The notes under the pieces are model-generated. The model did no database searches, was not told where the DNA came from, and saw nothing but the letters and a program-made list of their open reading frames with translations. A stretch of DNA of 64,000 nucleotides, taken from Burkholderia paludis (GTDB taxonomy: Bacteria > Pseudomonadota > Gammaproteobacteria > Burkholderiales > Burkholderiaceae). This document shows, piece by piece, positions 36,163-43,859 of the stretch. A program made the translations under genes and the position numbers. The stretch lies in the NCBI RefSeq assembly GCF_000732615.1, contig NZ_JPGL01000025.1, forward strand, positions 1 through 64,000, in the 5' to 3' direction. Position 1 is the stretch's first letter. Each line of letters starts with the position of its first letter.

Positions 36163-36238
36163 GCGGTACTACGCCCAGAACCTGTATGACGTGAAGCTCG
36201 AGCGTGCATACAACCGCTACAGCCCGGCGGGCGGGTGA
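36155..36238 (+). pseudogene. Phage endolysin (N-acetylmuramidase type), last ~27 residues
   Basis: The frame ending at 36238 reads SARYYAQNLYDVKLERAYNR then YSPAGG. The YD-x-KL-x-x-AY pattern is how many phage N-acetylmuramidases of the DUF3380 type end. The rest is missing, cut by the deletion that joins it to the terminase fragment. It is followed with a GTGA overlap by the spanin gene, as lysis genes commonly are. Identification rests on a short stretch. Confidence 0.6.
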
Positions 36239-36726
36239 CAGCCGGCGCCCGCATCCTCGTCGCCGGCGCGATCGCGCTTGCCGTTACCGGCGTCGTCATC
36301 GCGGTCCAGCATGCGCGCCTCGTCGGCGCCGACCAGCGCGTCGACGATCTTGCGCGTGATGTGCGCGAGCGGACAGCCGAGCGCGACGCGGCACGCCGCG
36401 ACGTGAAGGTCGTCACGCAGTACGTCGACCGAATCCAGATCGTCCGCGAAAAGGGCGACGCCATCATCAAAGAGGCACCCGTTTATGTGGATCGCGAAGC
36501 TGATCGCGCCTGCGTTGTTCCTGTCGGGTTTGTGCGCGTGCACGACGCCGCCGTCGCCAACCTGCCGGTGGGCGATCCCGGAGACACTGATGCGGCCCCC
36601 TCGGGCATTGCACGCTCTGCCGTCGCCGCAACCGTCGCTGGCAACTACACCACCTGTCACGAAAACGCCGAGCAACTGATCGCGCTGCAGGCGCGCGTGC
36701 GTGACACGGAGGAACCAGCGCCATGA
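36235..36726 (+). CDS. Phage i-spanin (Rz / LysB-like)
   Basis: 163-residue inner-membrane spanin subunit. An N-terminal membrane segment (ILVAGAIALAVTGVVIAV) is followed by a charged coiled-coil (ADQRVDDLARDVRERTAERD) and a periplasmic end. With its outer-membrane partner it would fuse the two membranes in the last step of lysis. The start is GTG overlapping the stop of the endolysin remnant (GTGA). Its stop overlaps the ATG of tail gene R (ATGA). The Rz1 partner is nested in another frame. It is intact in a phage that cannot assemble. Confidence 0.82.
   Translation: MTAGARILVAGAIALAVTGVVIAVQHARLVGADQRVDDLARDVRERTAERDAARRDVKVVTQYVDRIQIVREKGDAIIKEAPVYVDREADRACVVPVGFVRVHDAAVANLPVGDPGDTDAAPSGIARSAVAATVAGNYTTCHENAEQLIALQARVRDTEEPAP
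36485..36679 (+). CDS. Phage o-spanin lipoprotein (Rz1-like), nested inside the i-spanin gene
   Basis: 64-residue, Pro-rich protein in a different frame entirely inside the i-spanin gene. The N-terminus is a lipoprotein signal with a lipobox-like end (LIAPALFLSGLCACTTPPSP). The mature part is Pro/Ser/Thr-rich, as is usual for Rz1. Nested Rz/Rz1 pairs are well known in phages. ATG at 36485. Confidence 0.78.
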   Translation: MWIAKLIAPALFLSGLCACTTPPSPTCRWAIPETLMRPPRALHALPSPQPSLATTPPVTKTPSN

Positions 36727-37133
36727 ATAAACCGAACAGCCTTCGCGCGGCGCTCACTGCTGCCCTGCCCGAGTTCGCGCGTGACCCCGACCGGCTGCAC
36801 ATCTTCATCGAACACGGGTCGATTGCCGTCACTGCAGCGAAGTCGCTGTCGTTCGAATATGCGTACACGCTGGACATCGTCGTGACCGAATACGCCGGCC
36901 ATTCGGATCACCTGATGGTGCCAATCATTGCCTGGCTGAAGATCCACCAGCCCGAGCTGCTGCTCAATCGCGACCTCTACCGCGACGGGTTCAAGTTCCA
37001 GGCCGAGATGCTCGACAACGACAAGTCCGACGTCGAGGTCCTGCTGAAGTTGACCGAGCGCGTCGGCGTGGTCGAGCAACCGGACGGTTGTGAGGTTCAC
37101 CACTTCGGCGAGCCGACGATCGCGGGGACCTGA
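36723..37133 (+). CDS. Phage tail completion protein R (P2 gpR-like)
   Basis: 136-residue protein resembling P2 gpR: MNKPNSLRAALTAALPEFAR, FEYAYTLDIVVTEYAGHSDH, MVPIIAWLKIHQPELLLN, and an acidic ending. gpR helps finish the tail tube end. Full length for the family. Its ATG overlaps the i-spanin stop, and its stop overlaps the ATG of gene S (TGATG), preserving the P2 order lysis-R-S. Confidence 0.9.
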   Translation: MNKPNSLRAALTAALPEFARDPDRLHIFIEHGSIAVTAAKSLSFEYAYTLDIVVTEYAGHSDHLMVPIIAWLKIHQPELLLNRDLYRDGFKFQAEMLDNDKSDVEVLLKLTERVGVVEQPDGCEVHHFGEPTIAGT

Positions 37134-37604
37134 TGGTCGATCGCCTGTCCCGTGCCGAAGACTGGGCGGCCGGCCTGCGTGGCCAGCTCACGTCCGCGCA
37201 GCGCGTCGTCCTGGCGAAAGGGCTGGCTATCGAGCTGCGCCGGCGCCATTCGCGGCGCATCGCCGAATCCCGCAACCCGCAACCCGGACGGTAGCCGCTT
37301 CGCGCCGCGCAAGCCGCAGGCCCGGCGTAAGAAAGGCCGCATCCGGCGCGCGATGTTCGCGAAGCTGCGCACCGCGCGTTTCCTCAAAACCGCCGCGACC
37401 GCCGACGCGTCGGTACTTCATTTCACGCGGCAGGTCGAGCGCATCGCACGCGTCCACCAGGAGGGCCTGCGCGATCGCGACGAACGCAACGGCCCGGTCG
37501 TCCAGTATCCGGCGCGCGAGCTGCTCGGTTTAGCTGACGACGACATTACTGCTATTGCCGATCTAATTCTGGATCCTCTATCCAGACCGCCGCTATCACA
37601 TTAA
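37133..37604 (+). pseudogene. Phage tail completion / virion morphogenesis protein S (P2 gpS-like), frameshifted
   Basis: It starts at the ATG overlapping the gpR stop: MVDRLSRAEDWAAGLRGQLT, then LAIELRRRHSRRIAESRNP. The frame then stops at TAG (37292-37294). The rest continues one frame over: NPDGSRFAPRKPQARRKKGR, MFAKLRTARFL, and ending near LLGLADDDITAIADLILD. Removing one copy of a 7-base tandem repeat restores a single frame of about 154 residues. So the break is one recent-looking duplication. Confidence 0.9.
37271..37284 (+). repeat. 7-bp tandem duplication (cgcaacc x2) that breaks tail gene S
   Basis: Copies at 37271-37277 and 37278-37284. Deleting one yields the continuous reading ESRNPDGSRFAPRK across the site, as in related gpS proteins. 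Confidence 0.9.
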
Positions 37605-37677
37605 TCATTCGACGCGCGACAAAAGATCGGGAACAATAGTTCCAACAATTGGTTTATCACCGCTCGCTCGCACACTC

Positions 37678-38235
37678 ATGCGTAAACTCTCATTGCTTCT
37701 GGTCTTGGCGTTGTCATGCTTTAACGCAACAGCGCAACAGCCCTCAGTTCCTTTGCTTTTTTCTGCATATGTGCGCGGCCTTGATCGCGCGGGATTTGCC
37801 CCTACCGGCGACGATCCCCCACTTGTTTCCCCCGACCAGTCGCCCAATGACGCACGTGAATATTGCATGCAAGAGGCAGCATCTCAATTGATTCAATTTG
37901 ACGATGGCGTTGCCATCAAGATGGCGTCGATTCTTCCGAAGTCACCCACTGCGTTACCTTGGTTACAACGCGCCACCCTCTATCCCTCGCCTGTAGCTCT
38001 AGTGCGATACAACTTGCGAAGGAACGCATGTGTACGAGGCATGGAACGCTATTACACAGCACCCGCCGAATTGCCCACGCTGAAGGAGGTGCATTTTCGT
38101 GAAGTGGCGGTCAGCATGCCTTTATTCGAGCACCTCTATAGTGCCTTGACGACGTGTGAGCAGATGTATGGGCGAGAACAAATCAATCGGCACGCACAGT
38201 GCATCAAAACAATTGCCGAGCATCTAGATCGATAG
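37678..38235 (+). CDS. Phage cargo: exported protein of unknown function
   Basis: 185 residues with a Sec signal peptide (MRKLSLLLVLALSCFNATAQ, probable cut after ATA) and a soluble mature part with several Cys (YCMQEAA; NACVRGME; TTCEQMYG; HAQCIKT). That suggests a disulfide-stabilised periplasmic or secreted protein. It is AT-richer than the chromosome and than the phage structural genes. It lies just after gene S, the position where P2 carries a moron gene (orf30, from memory). No family recognised. It is intact, unlike most phage genes nearby. Confidence 0.72.
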   Translation: MRKLSLLLVLALSCFNATAQQPSVPLLFSAYVRGLDRAGFAPTGDDPPLVSPDQSPNDAREYCMQEAASQLIQFDDGVAIKMASILPKSPTALPWLQRATLYPSPVALVRYNLRRNACVRGMERYYTAPAELPTLKEVHFREVAVSMPLFEHLYSALTTCEQMYGREQINRHAQCIKTIAEHLDR

Positions 38236-38367
38236 TCCGGCCACCGGCTATACGAAGAAATTCCATCCAGCGAAACAGTACGCAAAGTTTGCGTTGTCTT
38301 TCGCATTCGTACAACCGTTTTGAAGTGACCCTTGAGCTTCCCCTGAAATTTCGCCTTCCAAGAGGTC

Positions 38368-38576
38368 GTGTATAAACTCGACGGAAAGGAAGGTAACCTG
38401 ATCGGCATGCACTTCCACGATTTGCGGGCGAAGGCGCTGACCGATCTGAAGCGTCAGCGGGGGCCGCGGCAGCGCAATCACTGGCTGGCCACACGACCGA
38501 AAGCATGACGGCGCACTACACGAAATCACGTGAAGTAGAACGCGTCCAACCACTTCCATTGACGCGTGCAAGTTAG
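38368..38576 (+). pseudogene. Tyrosine integrase, C-terminal remnant with frameshift
   Basis: One frame gives IGMHFHDLRAKALTDLKRQR with the box II H-x-L-R motif. A shifted frame then gives AQSLAGHTTESMTAHYTKSR with the GH motif and the nucleophile Tyr, and ends VERVQPLPLTRAS. A single small indel between them (about 38450-38465) breaks the gene. The N-terminal and core-binding parts are missing. It points toward the right repeat 70 bases away, the expected position of the enzyme that made the insertion. Confidence 0.85.
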
Positions 38577-38601
38577 ACACCGACGCTCATGTTAGACACG
38601 A

Positions 38602-38628
38602 AGGCTCCCCGAACCGGTCGGGGAGCCT
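38602..38628. terminator. Hairpin terminator serving amn from the phage side
   Basis: Perfect arms aggctccccga and tcggggagcct around accgg, 18 bases past the amn stop on the minus strand. Only weak T enrichment follows on that strand (cgtgtctaac). It lies inside the island, so the terminator now used by amn is phage DNA. Confidence 0.7.
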
Positions 38629-38645
38629 CATACAGCAAGGGTTTT

Positions 38646-38683
38646 TTACTGAAACGCCACTTCCGCAAAGCTCCGCAGCTTGC
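38646..38683. repeat. attR: right 38-bp direct repeat, last 38 bases of amn
   Basis: Identical to 33287-33324. The repeat begins exactly with the amn stop codon (tta on the plus strand) and covers codons for the residues RKLRSFAEVAFQ. Confidence 0.93.
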
Positions 38684-40172
38684 GGCTATGCAGCTTGTCG
38701 AGCCCGTTCGTGCGCAGGATCTCCATCGCCTTCACGCCGATCTGCAGATGCTGGTCGACCTGCCCGCGATAGAACGTGTCGGCCATGCCCGGCAGCTTCA
38801 GCTCGCCGTGCAGCGGCTTGTCCGACACGCACAGCAGCGTGCCGTACGGCACGCGGAAGCGGAAGCCGTTCGCGGCGATCGTCGCGCTTTCCATGTCGAG
38901 CGCGACCGCGCGGCTCTGCGACAGCCGCAGCACCGGTTCGCGATGATCGCGCAGTTCCCAGTTGCGGTTGTCGACGCTCGCGACGGTGCCCGTGCGCATC
39001 ACGCGCTTCAGTTCGACGCCTTCGAGCTTCGTGACGTCGGCCACCCCACGCTCGAGCGCGAGCTGCACTTCGGCGAGCGCCGGGATCGGCACCCACAGCG
39101 GCAGGTCGTCATCGAGCACGTGATCCTCGCGCACGTAACCGTGCGCAAGCACGTAGTCGCCGAGGCGCTGCGTGTTGCGCAGCCCCGCGCAGTGACCGAG
39201 CATCACCCACGCGTGCGGACGCAGCACCGCGATGTGATCGGTAATCGTCTTCGCGTTCGACGGACCGACGCCGATGTTGACCATCGTGATCCCGCTGCCG
39301 TCCGCGCGCTTCAGGTGATACGCGGGCATCTGCGGCAGGCGCGGCGGCGCGGCGCCCTCGGCCGGCTCGCTGCCGAGGTTCGCGTTGTAGGTCACGACAT
39401 CGCCCGGCTCGACGAACGAGCTGTACTGGCTGCGATACGCGCGCACCTCCGGATCGTCGCTCTCCGTCATCACCGTGCGGCCCAGCTTCACGAACTCGTC
39501 GATGTAGAACTGGTAGTTCGTGTAGAGCACGTAGTTCTGGAAATGCGTGGGCGACGTCGCCGTGTAGTGGCGCAACCGGTGCAGCGAGAAGTCGACCCGC
39601 GCGGCCGTGAACAGCGCGAGCGGATACGGCTCGCCCGGCGCCGGCTCGAACGTGCCGTTGACGATGCGGTCGTCGAGATACGACAGGTCGGGCGTGTCGA
39701 AGATGTCGCGCATCGCGAGCAGGCGGTCGCGGTCGAGCTCGCCCTCGAGGTGGATGCCTTCCGGAAACGCGAAATGGATCGGGATCGGCTGCGACGACAC
39801 GCCGATCTCGATCTTCACATGGTGGTTCTTCGCGAGCAGGCGCAACTGCTCGCGATAGTAGTTCGCGAAGAGATCGGGGCGCGTGACCGTGGTCTCGAAC
39901 ACGCCGGGGCCCGCGACGAAACCGTACGAGCGGCGCGAATCGACGTGCGTGTTGACGTCGGTGCGGATCCGCACGAACGGGTAGCACGCGCGCACGTGCT
40001 CGGTGATCGGCTCGTGGCGGCGATAGCGCGCGAATGCGTCGCGCAGGAAGCCCGTGTTCGTGTCGTAAATGGCGGACAGCCGCGCGACGGCGGCGATCGG
40101 ATCGTCGAAAGCCTCGACCGACGGGCTTTCGGGGGTCAGCACGCGGTGCCGGCGGCTCAAATCGTTCTTCAT
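38646..40172 (-). CDS. amn: AMP nucleosidase
   Basis: Hydrolyses AMP to adenine and ribose 5-phosphate, controlling the adenylate pool. 508 residues from the ATG at 40172. The N-terminal regulatory half includes FVRIRTDVNTHVDSRRSYGF. The C-terminal catalytic half has a phosphorylase-like fold (GITMVNIGVGPSNAKTITDH; MLGHCAGLRNTQRLGDYVLA; VALDMESATIAANGFRFRVP). An ATG two codons upstream (40178) is possible, but the GAGGG motif is spaced best for 40172. Its last 38 bases are duplicated at the far end of the phage remnant, so its 3' end was probably supplied by the phage. Confidence 0.96.
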   Translation of the reverse strand: MKNDLSRRHRVLTPESPSVEAFDDPIAAVARLSAIYDTNTGFLRDAFARYRRHEPITEHVRACYPFVRIRTDVNTHVDSRRSYGFVAGPGVFETTVTRPDLFANYYREQLRLLAKNHHVKIEIGVSSQPIPIHFAFPEGIHLEGELDRDRLLAMRDIFDTPDLSYLDDRIVNGTFEPAPGEPYPLALFTAARVDFSLHRLRHYTATSPTHFQNYVLYTNYQFYIDEFVKLGRTVMTESDDPEVRAYRSQYSSFVEPGDVVTYNANLGSEPAEGAAPPRLPQMPAYHLKRADGSGITMVNIGVGPSNAKTITDHIAVLRPHAWVMLGHCAGLRNTQRLGDYVLAHGYVREDHVLDDDLPLWVPIPALAEVQLALERGVADVTKLEGVELKRVMRTGTVASVDNRNWELRDHREPVLRLSQSRAVALDMESATIAANGFRFRVPYGTLLCVSDKPLHGELKLPGMADTFYRGQVDQHLQIGVKAMEILRTNGLDKLHSRKLRSFAEVAFQ

Positions 40173-40302
40173 TGTCATACCCTCGTCTGATCCGACGACA
40201 TTACCACGGAACCCTGTCGCCCTCATGGCCGCCGCATCCGCACGCGGAGGCCGGAAGGGGCGCAGTATTTGCTAAAATCGCCAGGTTCACTGGAGACTCA
40301 TC

Positions 40303-40698
40303 ATGAAGCCGCTCATTCTCGTCGCCGCTGCCGCCGCGTTTGCCGCCGCCAGCGTCGCTTACGCCGCCGGCAGCACGCCTGACGCCGACGCGCAGGCCCG
40401 GGCCGACGCCAACGAGGCCGCCGGCCTGCCCGATCTCCGCCAGATCAACCGGCCGGGCGCCGAAGTCACGTCGAAAGTCGACTTCGCCGACATCCGCCGC
40501 ACGCCGAGCTTCCACGAAAAGAGCAAGAGCGGCACCGAAGTCACCGAGTACCGCGACCGCGGCAAACCGGTCGAGATCGACGTGAAGTCGAACTTCGGCA
40601 CGCGCTATCAGATGAGTTCGACGCCCGACACGTCGCCGAAGCCGCACGACGCGGGCGTCCCGATCACGCGCCTGCCGTCGCTGAACCTGCGCTACTGA
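40303..40698 (+). CDS. DUF2782 family exported protein
   Basis: 131-residue protein with a Sec signal (MKPLILVAAAAAFAAASVAY, cut near AYA) and a polar mature part (PGAEVTSKVDFADIRRTPSF; TEVTEYRDRGKPVEIDVKSN) typical of DUF2782. Small beta-proteobacterial periplasmic protein of unknown function, regularly found beside thrB and polA. Divergent from amn. It may be cotranscribed with thrB about 100 bases downstream. Confidence 0.9.
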   Translation: MKPLILVAAAAAFAAASVAYAAGSTPDADAQARADANEAAGLPDLRQINRPGAEVTSKVDFADIRRTPSFHEKSKSGTEVTEYRDRGKPVEIDVKSNFGTRYQMSSTPDTSPKPHDAGVPITRLPSLNLRY

Positions 40699-40799
40699 TT
40701 CCGTGGCGCGCGGCGCCGGGCGCCGCGCGCCGCCCCCCTTCACCTGCTGTCGCGACGCACGCCGCCCGCGTGCCGACACCCTGACCTGACGCATCCCGC

Positions 40800-41798
40800 A
40801 TGGCCGTTTTCACCGCTGTTTCCGACTCCGATCTCGCGCAATGGATGCGCCACTACGAACTGGGCGACGTGCTCGCGTTCCGCGGCATTCCGTCCGGTAT
40901 CGAAAACAGCAACTTCTTCCTGACGACGACGCGCGGCGAGTACGTCTTCACGATCTTCGAAAAGCTCACGGCGCAGCAACTGCCGTTCTACCTCGACCTG
41001 ATGAGCCACCTGGCCGGCCACGGCGTGCCGGTGCCGGATCCGATCCCGCGTGACGACGGCGCGCTGTTCGGCGAGCTGCACGGCAAGCCGGCCGCGATCG
41101 TCACGAAGCTCGACGGCGCGGCCGAACTCGCGCCCGGGGTCGAACACTGCATCGAGGTCGGGCAGATGCTCGCGCGCATGCACCTCGCCGGGCGCGACTA
41201 TCCGCGCAACCAGCCGAACCTGCGCAGCCTGCCGTGGTGGCAGGAGAACGTGCCGGCGATCGCGCCGTTCGTCACGGACGCGCAGCGCGCGCTGCTGGAA
41301 GGCGAGCTCGCGCATCAGGCAAGCTTCTTCGCGTCTGACGATTACGCGGCGCTGCCGTCGGGGCCGTGCCATTGCGACCTGTTCCGCGACAACGTGCTGT
41401 TCGCGCACGCGGCGCCCGGCACCGGCCACGACGTGCGGCTCGGCGGCTTCTTCGACTTCTATTTCGCGGGCTGCGACAAGTGGCTGTTCGACGTCGCGGT
41501 GACGGTCAACGACTGGTGCGTCGACCTCGCCACCGGCGTACTCGACGTCGCGCGCGCCGATGCGCTGCTGCGCGCGTACCAGACCGTGCGGCCGTTTACG
41601 GCCGAGGAGCGCCGCCACTGGAGCGACATGCTGCGCGCGGGCGCGTACCGCTTCTGGGTGTCGCGCCTGTACGACTTCTACCTGCCGCGCGCGGCCGAGA
41701 TGCTCAAGCCGCACGACCCAGGCCATTTCGAACGCATCCTGCGCGAGCGTATCGCGCATACGCCCGCGCTTCCCGAGATCCAAACCGCATGCAACTGA
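40800..41798 (+). CDS. thrB: Homoserine kinase
   Basis: 332-residue kinase with an aminoglycoside-phosphotransferase fold, phosphorylating homoserine in threonine synthesis. Typical stretches are [20 protein letters not shown] at the N-terminus, the catalytic loop [14 protein letters not shown] and the metal-binding [18 protein letters not shown]. It is the beta/gamma-proteobacterial type, not the GHMP kinase of E. coli. The stop overlaps the next gene by ten bases. Confidence 0.97.
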   Translation: MAVFTAVSDSDLAQWMRHYELGDVLAFRGIPSGIENSNFFLTTTRGEYVFTIFEKLTAQQLPFYLDLMSHLAGHGVPVPDPIPRDDGALFGELHGKPAAIVTKLDGAAELAPGVEHCIEVGQMLARMHLAGRDYPRNQPNLRSLPWWQENVPAIAPFVTDAQRALLEGELAHQASFFASDDYAALPSGPCHCDLFRDNVLFAHAAPGTGHDVRLGGFFDFYFAGCDKWLFDVAVTVNDWCVDLATGVLDVARADALLRAYQTVRPFTAEERRHWSDMLRAGAYRFWVSRLYDFYLPRAAEMLKPHDPGHFERILRERIAHTPALPEIQTACN

Positions 41799-42598
41799 TC
41801 GAAGTGCCCGCCAAAACGGGCTATGTCTGGTTCCGACAAGGCATCTGGCTGTTCCGCCGGAATCCGCTCGCGTTCATCACGCTGTTCTTCACGTACCTGC
41901 TGGCGATCACGCTGGTGTCGATGGTGCCGGTGATCGGCTCCGCGCTGCCGCTGGTGTTCATTCCCGGCATCGCGGTGGGCTTCATGGCCGCCTGCCGCGA
42001 CACCGTGGCCGGCAAGACCGTGATGCCGACGATCCTCATCGACGGCTTCCGTTCGTACGGCACCGTCGCGACCCAGCGGCTGCTCGTGCTCGGCGTGATC
42101 TACGTCGTGTCGATGGTGCTCGTGTTCGCGGCGTCGTCCTTCGTGGACGGCGGCGCCCTGTTCCACGTGATGATGGGCGCGGCGGACGAAGCGAGCACGA
42201 CGCCGGAGGCGCTCGCCGCGCAAGGCACGCTCGGCGCGCTGTTCTTCGCGACGCTGCTCTATCTGCCGGTCGCGATGCTGTTCTGGTTCGCGCCCGTGCT
42301 GGTCGCATGGCACGACGTCCCGCCCGCCAAGGCGCTGTTCTTCAGCGTCGTCAGCTGCTGGCGCAATCGCGGCGCGTTCATCGTGTACGGCATGCTGTGG
42401 TTCAGCGTCGCGCTCGGCACGTCGCTCGCACTGTCGCTGCTGCTGCAGGCGCTCGGCGCCGGCGCCTATGCGCTGACGATCATGATGCCGGTGACGATCA
42501 TCATCGTCACGATGCTGTACTGCTCGTTCTACGCGACCTATCGCGGCTGCTTCGGCATTCAGGAACCGGGCGCGACGCCCCCCGCCACGAGCCGTTGA
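41789..42598 (+). CDS. BPSS1780-type integral membrane protein
   Basis: 269-residue membrane protein with about six hydrophobic segments ([60 protein letters not shown]). It begins [20 protein letters not shown], a pattern of the BPSS1780 family found beside thrB in Burkholderia. The ATG at 41789 lies inside the end of thrB, suggesting translational coupling. Function unknown. Confidence 0.88.
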   Translation: MQLIEVPAKTGYVWFRQGIWLFRRNPLAFITLFFTYLLAITLVSMVPVIGSALPLVFIPGIAVGFMAACRDTVAGKTVMPTILIDGFRSYGTVATQRLLVLGVIYVVSMVLVFAASSFVDGGALFHVMMGAADEASTTPEALAAQGTLGALFFATLLYLPVAMLFWFAPVLVAWHDVPPAKALFFSVVSCWRNRGAFIVYGMLWFSVALGTSLALSLLLQALGAGAYALTIMMPVTIIIVTMLYCSFYATYRGCFGIQEPGATPPATSR

Positions 42599-42746
42599 CG
42601 CGCGGCGCGGCCGGCGCCCGCCGGCGGCTGTCACGCCGCACCCCGCGTCGGGCCGCCGCCCGGCGCAGCCTTCCCGCTCATGCCCCCCTCTGGCCCGGCA
42701 TCCGTCGCCGGTCGCGTGTCGCAGCGCGCCCCTGTTCATCCCGATC

Positions 42747-42776
42747 TTTTGCGCGCAAAATAATTTGCGTGCAAAT
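42747..42776. promoter_or_regulatory. Candidate OhrR operators upstream of ohrR
   Basis: Two palindromes lie in tandem: ttttgcgcgcaaaa (42747-42760) and atttgcgtgcaaat (42763-42776), 31 bases before the ohrR start. A related atttgcacgctaat lies before ohr. OhrR repressors bind such AT-flanked inverted repeats and repress their own gene and ohr until oxidised by organic peroxide. Confidence 0.75.
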
Positions 42777-42806
42777 TTTTCGCGCGTTCGCCGCGCCCCC
42801 CGAATC

Positions 42807-43259
42807 ATGGATCGCCTGCCCCCGCTCCCCCAGACGCTCGACGAGCAACTGTGCTTCGCGCTCTATTCCACCTCGCACGCGATGACGAAGGCGTACAAGC
42901 CGCTGCTCGACAAGCTGTCGCTGACCTATCCCCAATATCTCGCGATGCTGGTGCTGTGGGAGCGCGACGACATGGCGGTCAAGGACATCGCCGCGCGGCT
43001 GGACCTCGATCCGGCCACGGTCACGCCGCTGCTGAAGCGGCTGGAGGCGCTCGGCTACGTCGAACGCGTGCGCAGCGCGGCCGACGAACGTGTCGTCAAC
43101 GTGCGCGTGACGCCGGAAGGCCGCGCGCTGAAGGATCGCGCGCGCTCGGTGCCCGCCGACCTCTTCTGCGCGATGCAGCAGACGCCGGATTTCCTGGTCA
43201 GGCTGCGCGCCGATCTCCAGCAGTTGCGCGACGCGCTGTCGGCCGCCAACGGCCGCTGA
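42807..43259 (+). CDS. ohrR: Organic-peroxide-sensing MarR regulator OhrR
   Basis: 150-residue MarR-family winged-helix repressor. The peroxide-sensing Cys lies in LDEQLCFALYSTSHAMTKAY near residue 16-22, as in OhrR. The DNA-binding part reads MAVKDIAARLDLDPATVTPL and LKRLEALGYVERVRSAADER. The ATG at 42807 fits the family start (MDRLPPLPQTLDEQLCF). It is followed by a terminator and then ohr in the same direction. Palindromes upstream of both genes fit autoregulation. Confidence 0.95.
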   Translation: MDRLPPLPQTLDEQLCFALYSTSHAMTKAYKPLLDKLSLTYPQYLAMLVLWERDDMAVKDIAARLDLDPATVTPLLKRLEALGYVERVRSAADERVVNVRVTPEGRALKDRARSVPADLFCAMQQTPDFLVRLRADLQQLRDALSAANGR

Positions 43260-43279
43260 CAGCCGGCCTCGGACAACCG

Positions 43280-43302
43280 GCCCGGCATCGCCGGGCTTTT
43301 TC
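43280..43302 (+). terminator. Terminator between ohrR and ohr
   Basis: Arms gcccggc and gccgggc around atc, followed by tttttctt, 21 bases past the ohrR stop. The two genes are therefore separately transcribed. Confidence 0.9.
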
Positions 43303-43313
43303 TTCAAAATTTC

Positions 43314-43327
43314 ATTTGCACGCTAAT
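43314..43327. promoter_or_regulatory. Candidate OhrR operator upstream of ohr
   Basis: atttgcacgctaat, an imperfect inverted repeat differing from the ohrR-side palindrome atttgcgtgcaaat at three positions. It lies about 88 bases before the ohr start, just after the ohrR terminator. Confidence 0.7.
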
Positions 43328-43414
43328 GATTTGTGTTCTATATTTTCTCCGTGGCAGGCGACATCCCGTTCGATCCGGCCGCTTTTCTCCCCTTTTTCCG
43401 ACAGGAGCTGCACG

Positions 43415-43834
43415 ATGAACATTCTGTACAAGACCAGCGCTACGAGCACGGGCGGCCGCGACGGTCGCGCGGTTTCCGCCGACAACAAGCTGGAAGTAAA
43501 GCTGGCCGCACCGCGCGAACTCGGCGGCACGGGCGCGGAAGGCACCAATCCGGAGCAGCTGTTTGCCGCAGGTTACTCGGCCTGCTTCCTGAGCGCGATG
43601 AAATTCGTCGCCGGCCAGAACAAGCAGGCGCTGCCGGCCGATACGCAGGTCACGGCGGAAGTGGGCATCGGCCCGAACGACGCAGGCGGCTTCGGGCTCG
43701 ACATCGAGCTGCGCGTGTCGCTGCCGGGGCTCGACAAGGCCGATGCGCAGGCGCTGGTCGACAAGGCGCACCACGTGTGCCCGTACTCGAACGCGACGCG
43801 CAACAACGTGCCGGTGCGCCTGACGGTCGTCTGA
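43415..43834 (+). CDS. ohr: Organic hydroperoxide resistance protein Ohr
   Basis: 139-residue thiol peroxidase of the OsmC/Ohr family, reducing organic hydroperoxides with lipoyl groups as electron donor. Both reactive Cys are present: NPEQLFAAGYSACFLSAM (peroxidatic) and HHVCPYSNATRNN (resolving). The Arg/Glu network residues (GRDGRAVS, GTNPEQ) are as expected. There is a good ribosome site (acaggagctgcacg) before the ATG. Regulated by the adjacent OhrR. Confidence 0.97.
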   Translation: MNILYKTSATSTGGRDGRAVSADNKLEVKLAAPRELGGTGAEGTNPEQLFAAGYSACFLSAMKFVAGQNKQALPADTQVTAEVGIGPNDAGGFGLDIELRVSLPGLDKADAQALVDKAHHVCPYSNATRNNVPVRLTVV

Positions 43835-43859
43835 CGCAACGCAGCGCGGCGAATGCAAA

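Larger units (their letters stand above)
33287..38683. mobile_element. Decayed P2/phiCTX-type prophage integrated into the 3' end of amn
   Basis: 5.4 kb bounded by perfect 38-bp direct repeats. From left to right it holds a cargo gene, a cos-like sequence, a leftward frameshifted portal gene and the end of the terminase gene, the end of an endolysin, nested spanins, tail genes R and S (S frameshifted), a second cargo gene and a frameshifted integrase end next to the right repeat. P2 transcribes portal/terminase leftward and the lysis and R, S genes rightward, as seen here. Capsid, most tail, replication and repressor genes are missing, so it cannot produce phage alone. The integrase at the far right, with cos near the left end, is the phiCTX-like rather than the P2 permutation (from memory). 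Confidence 0.9.
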
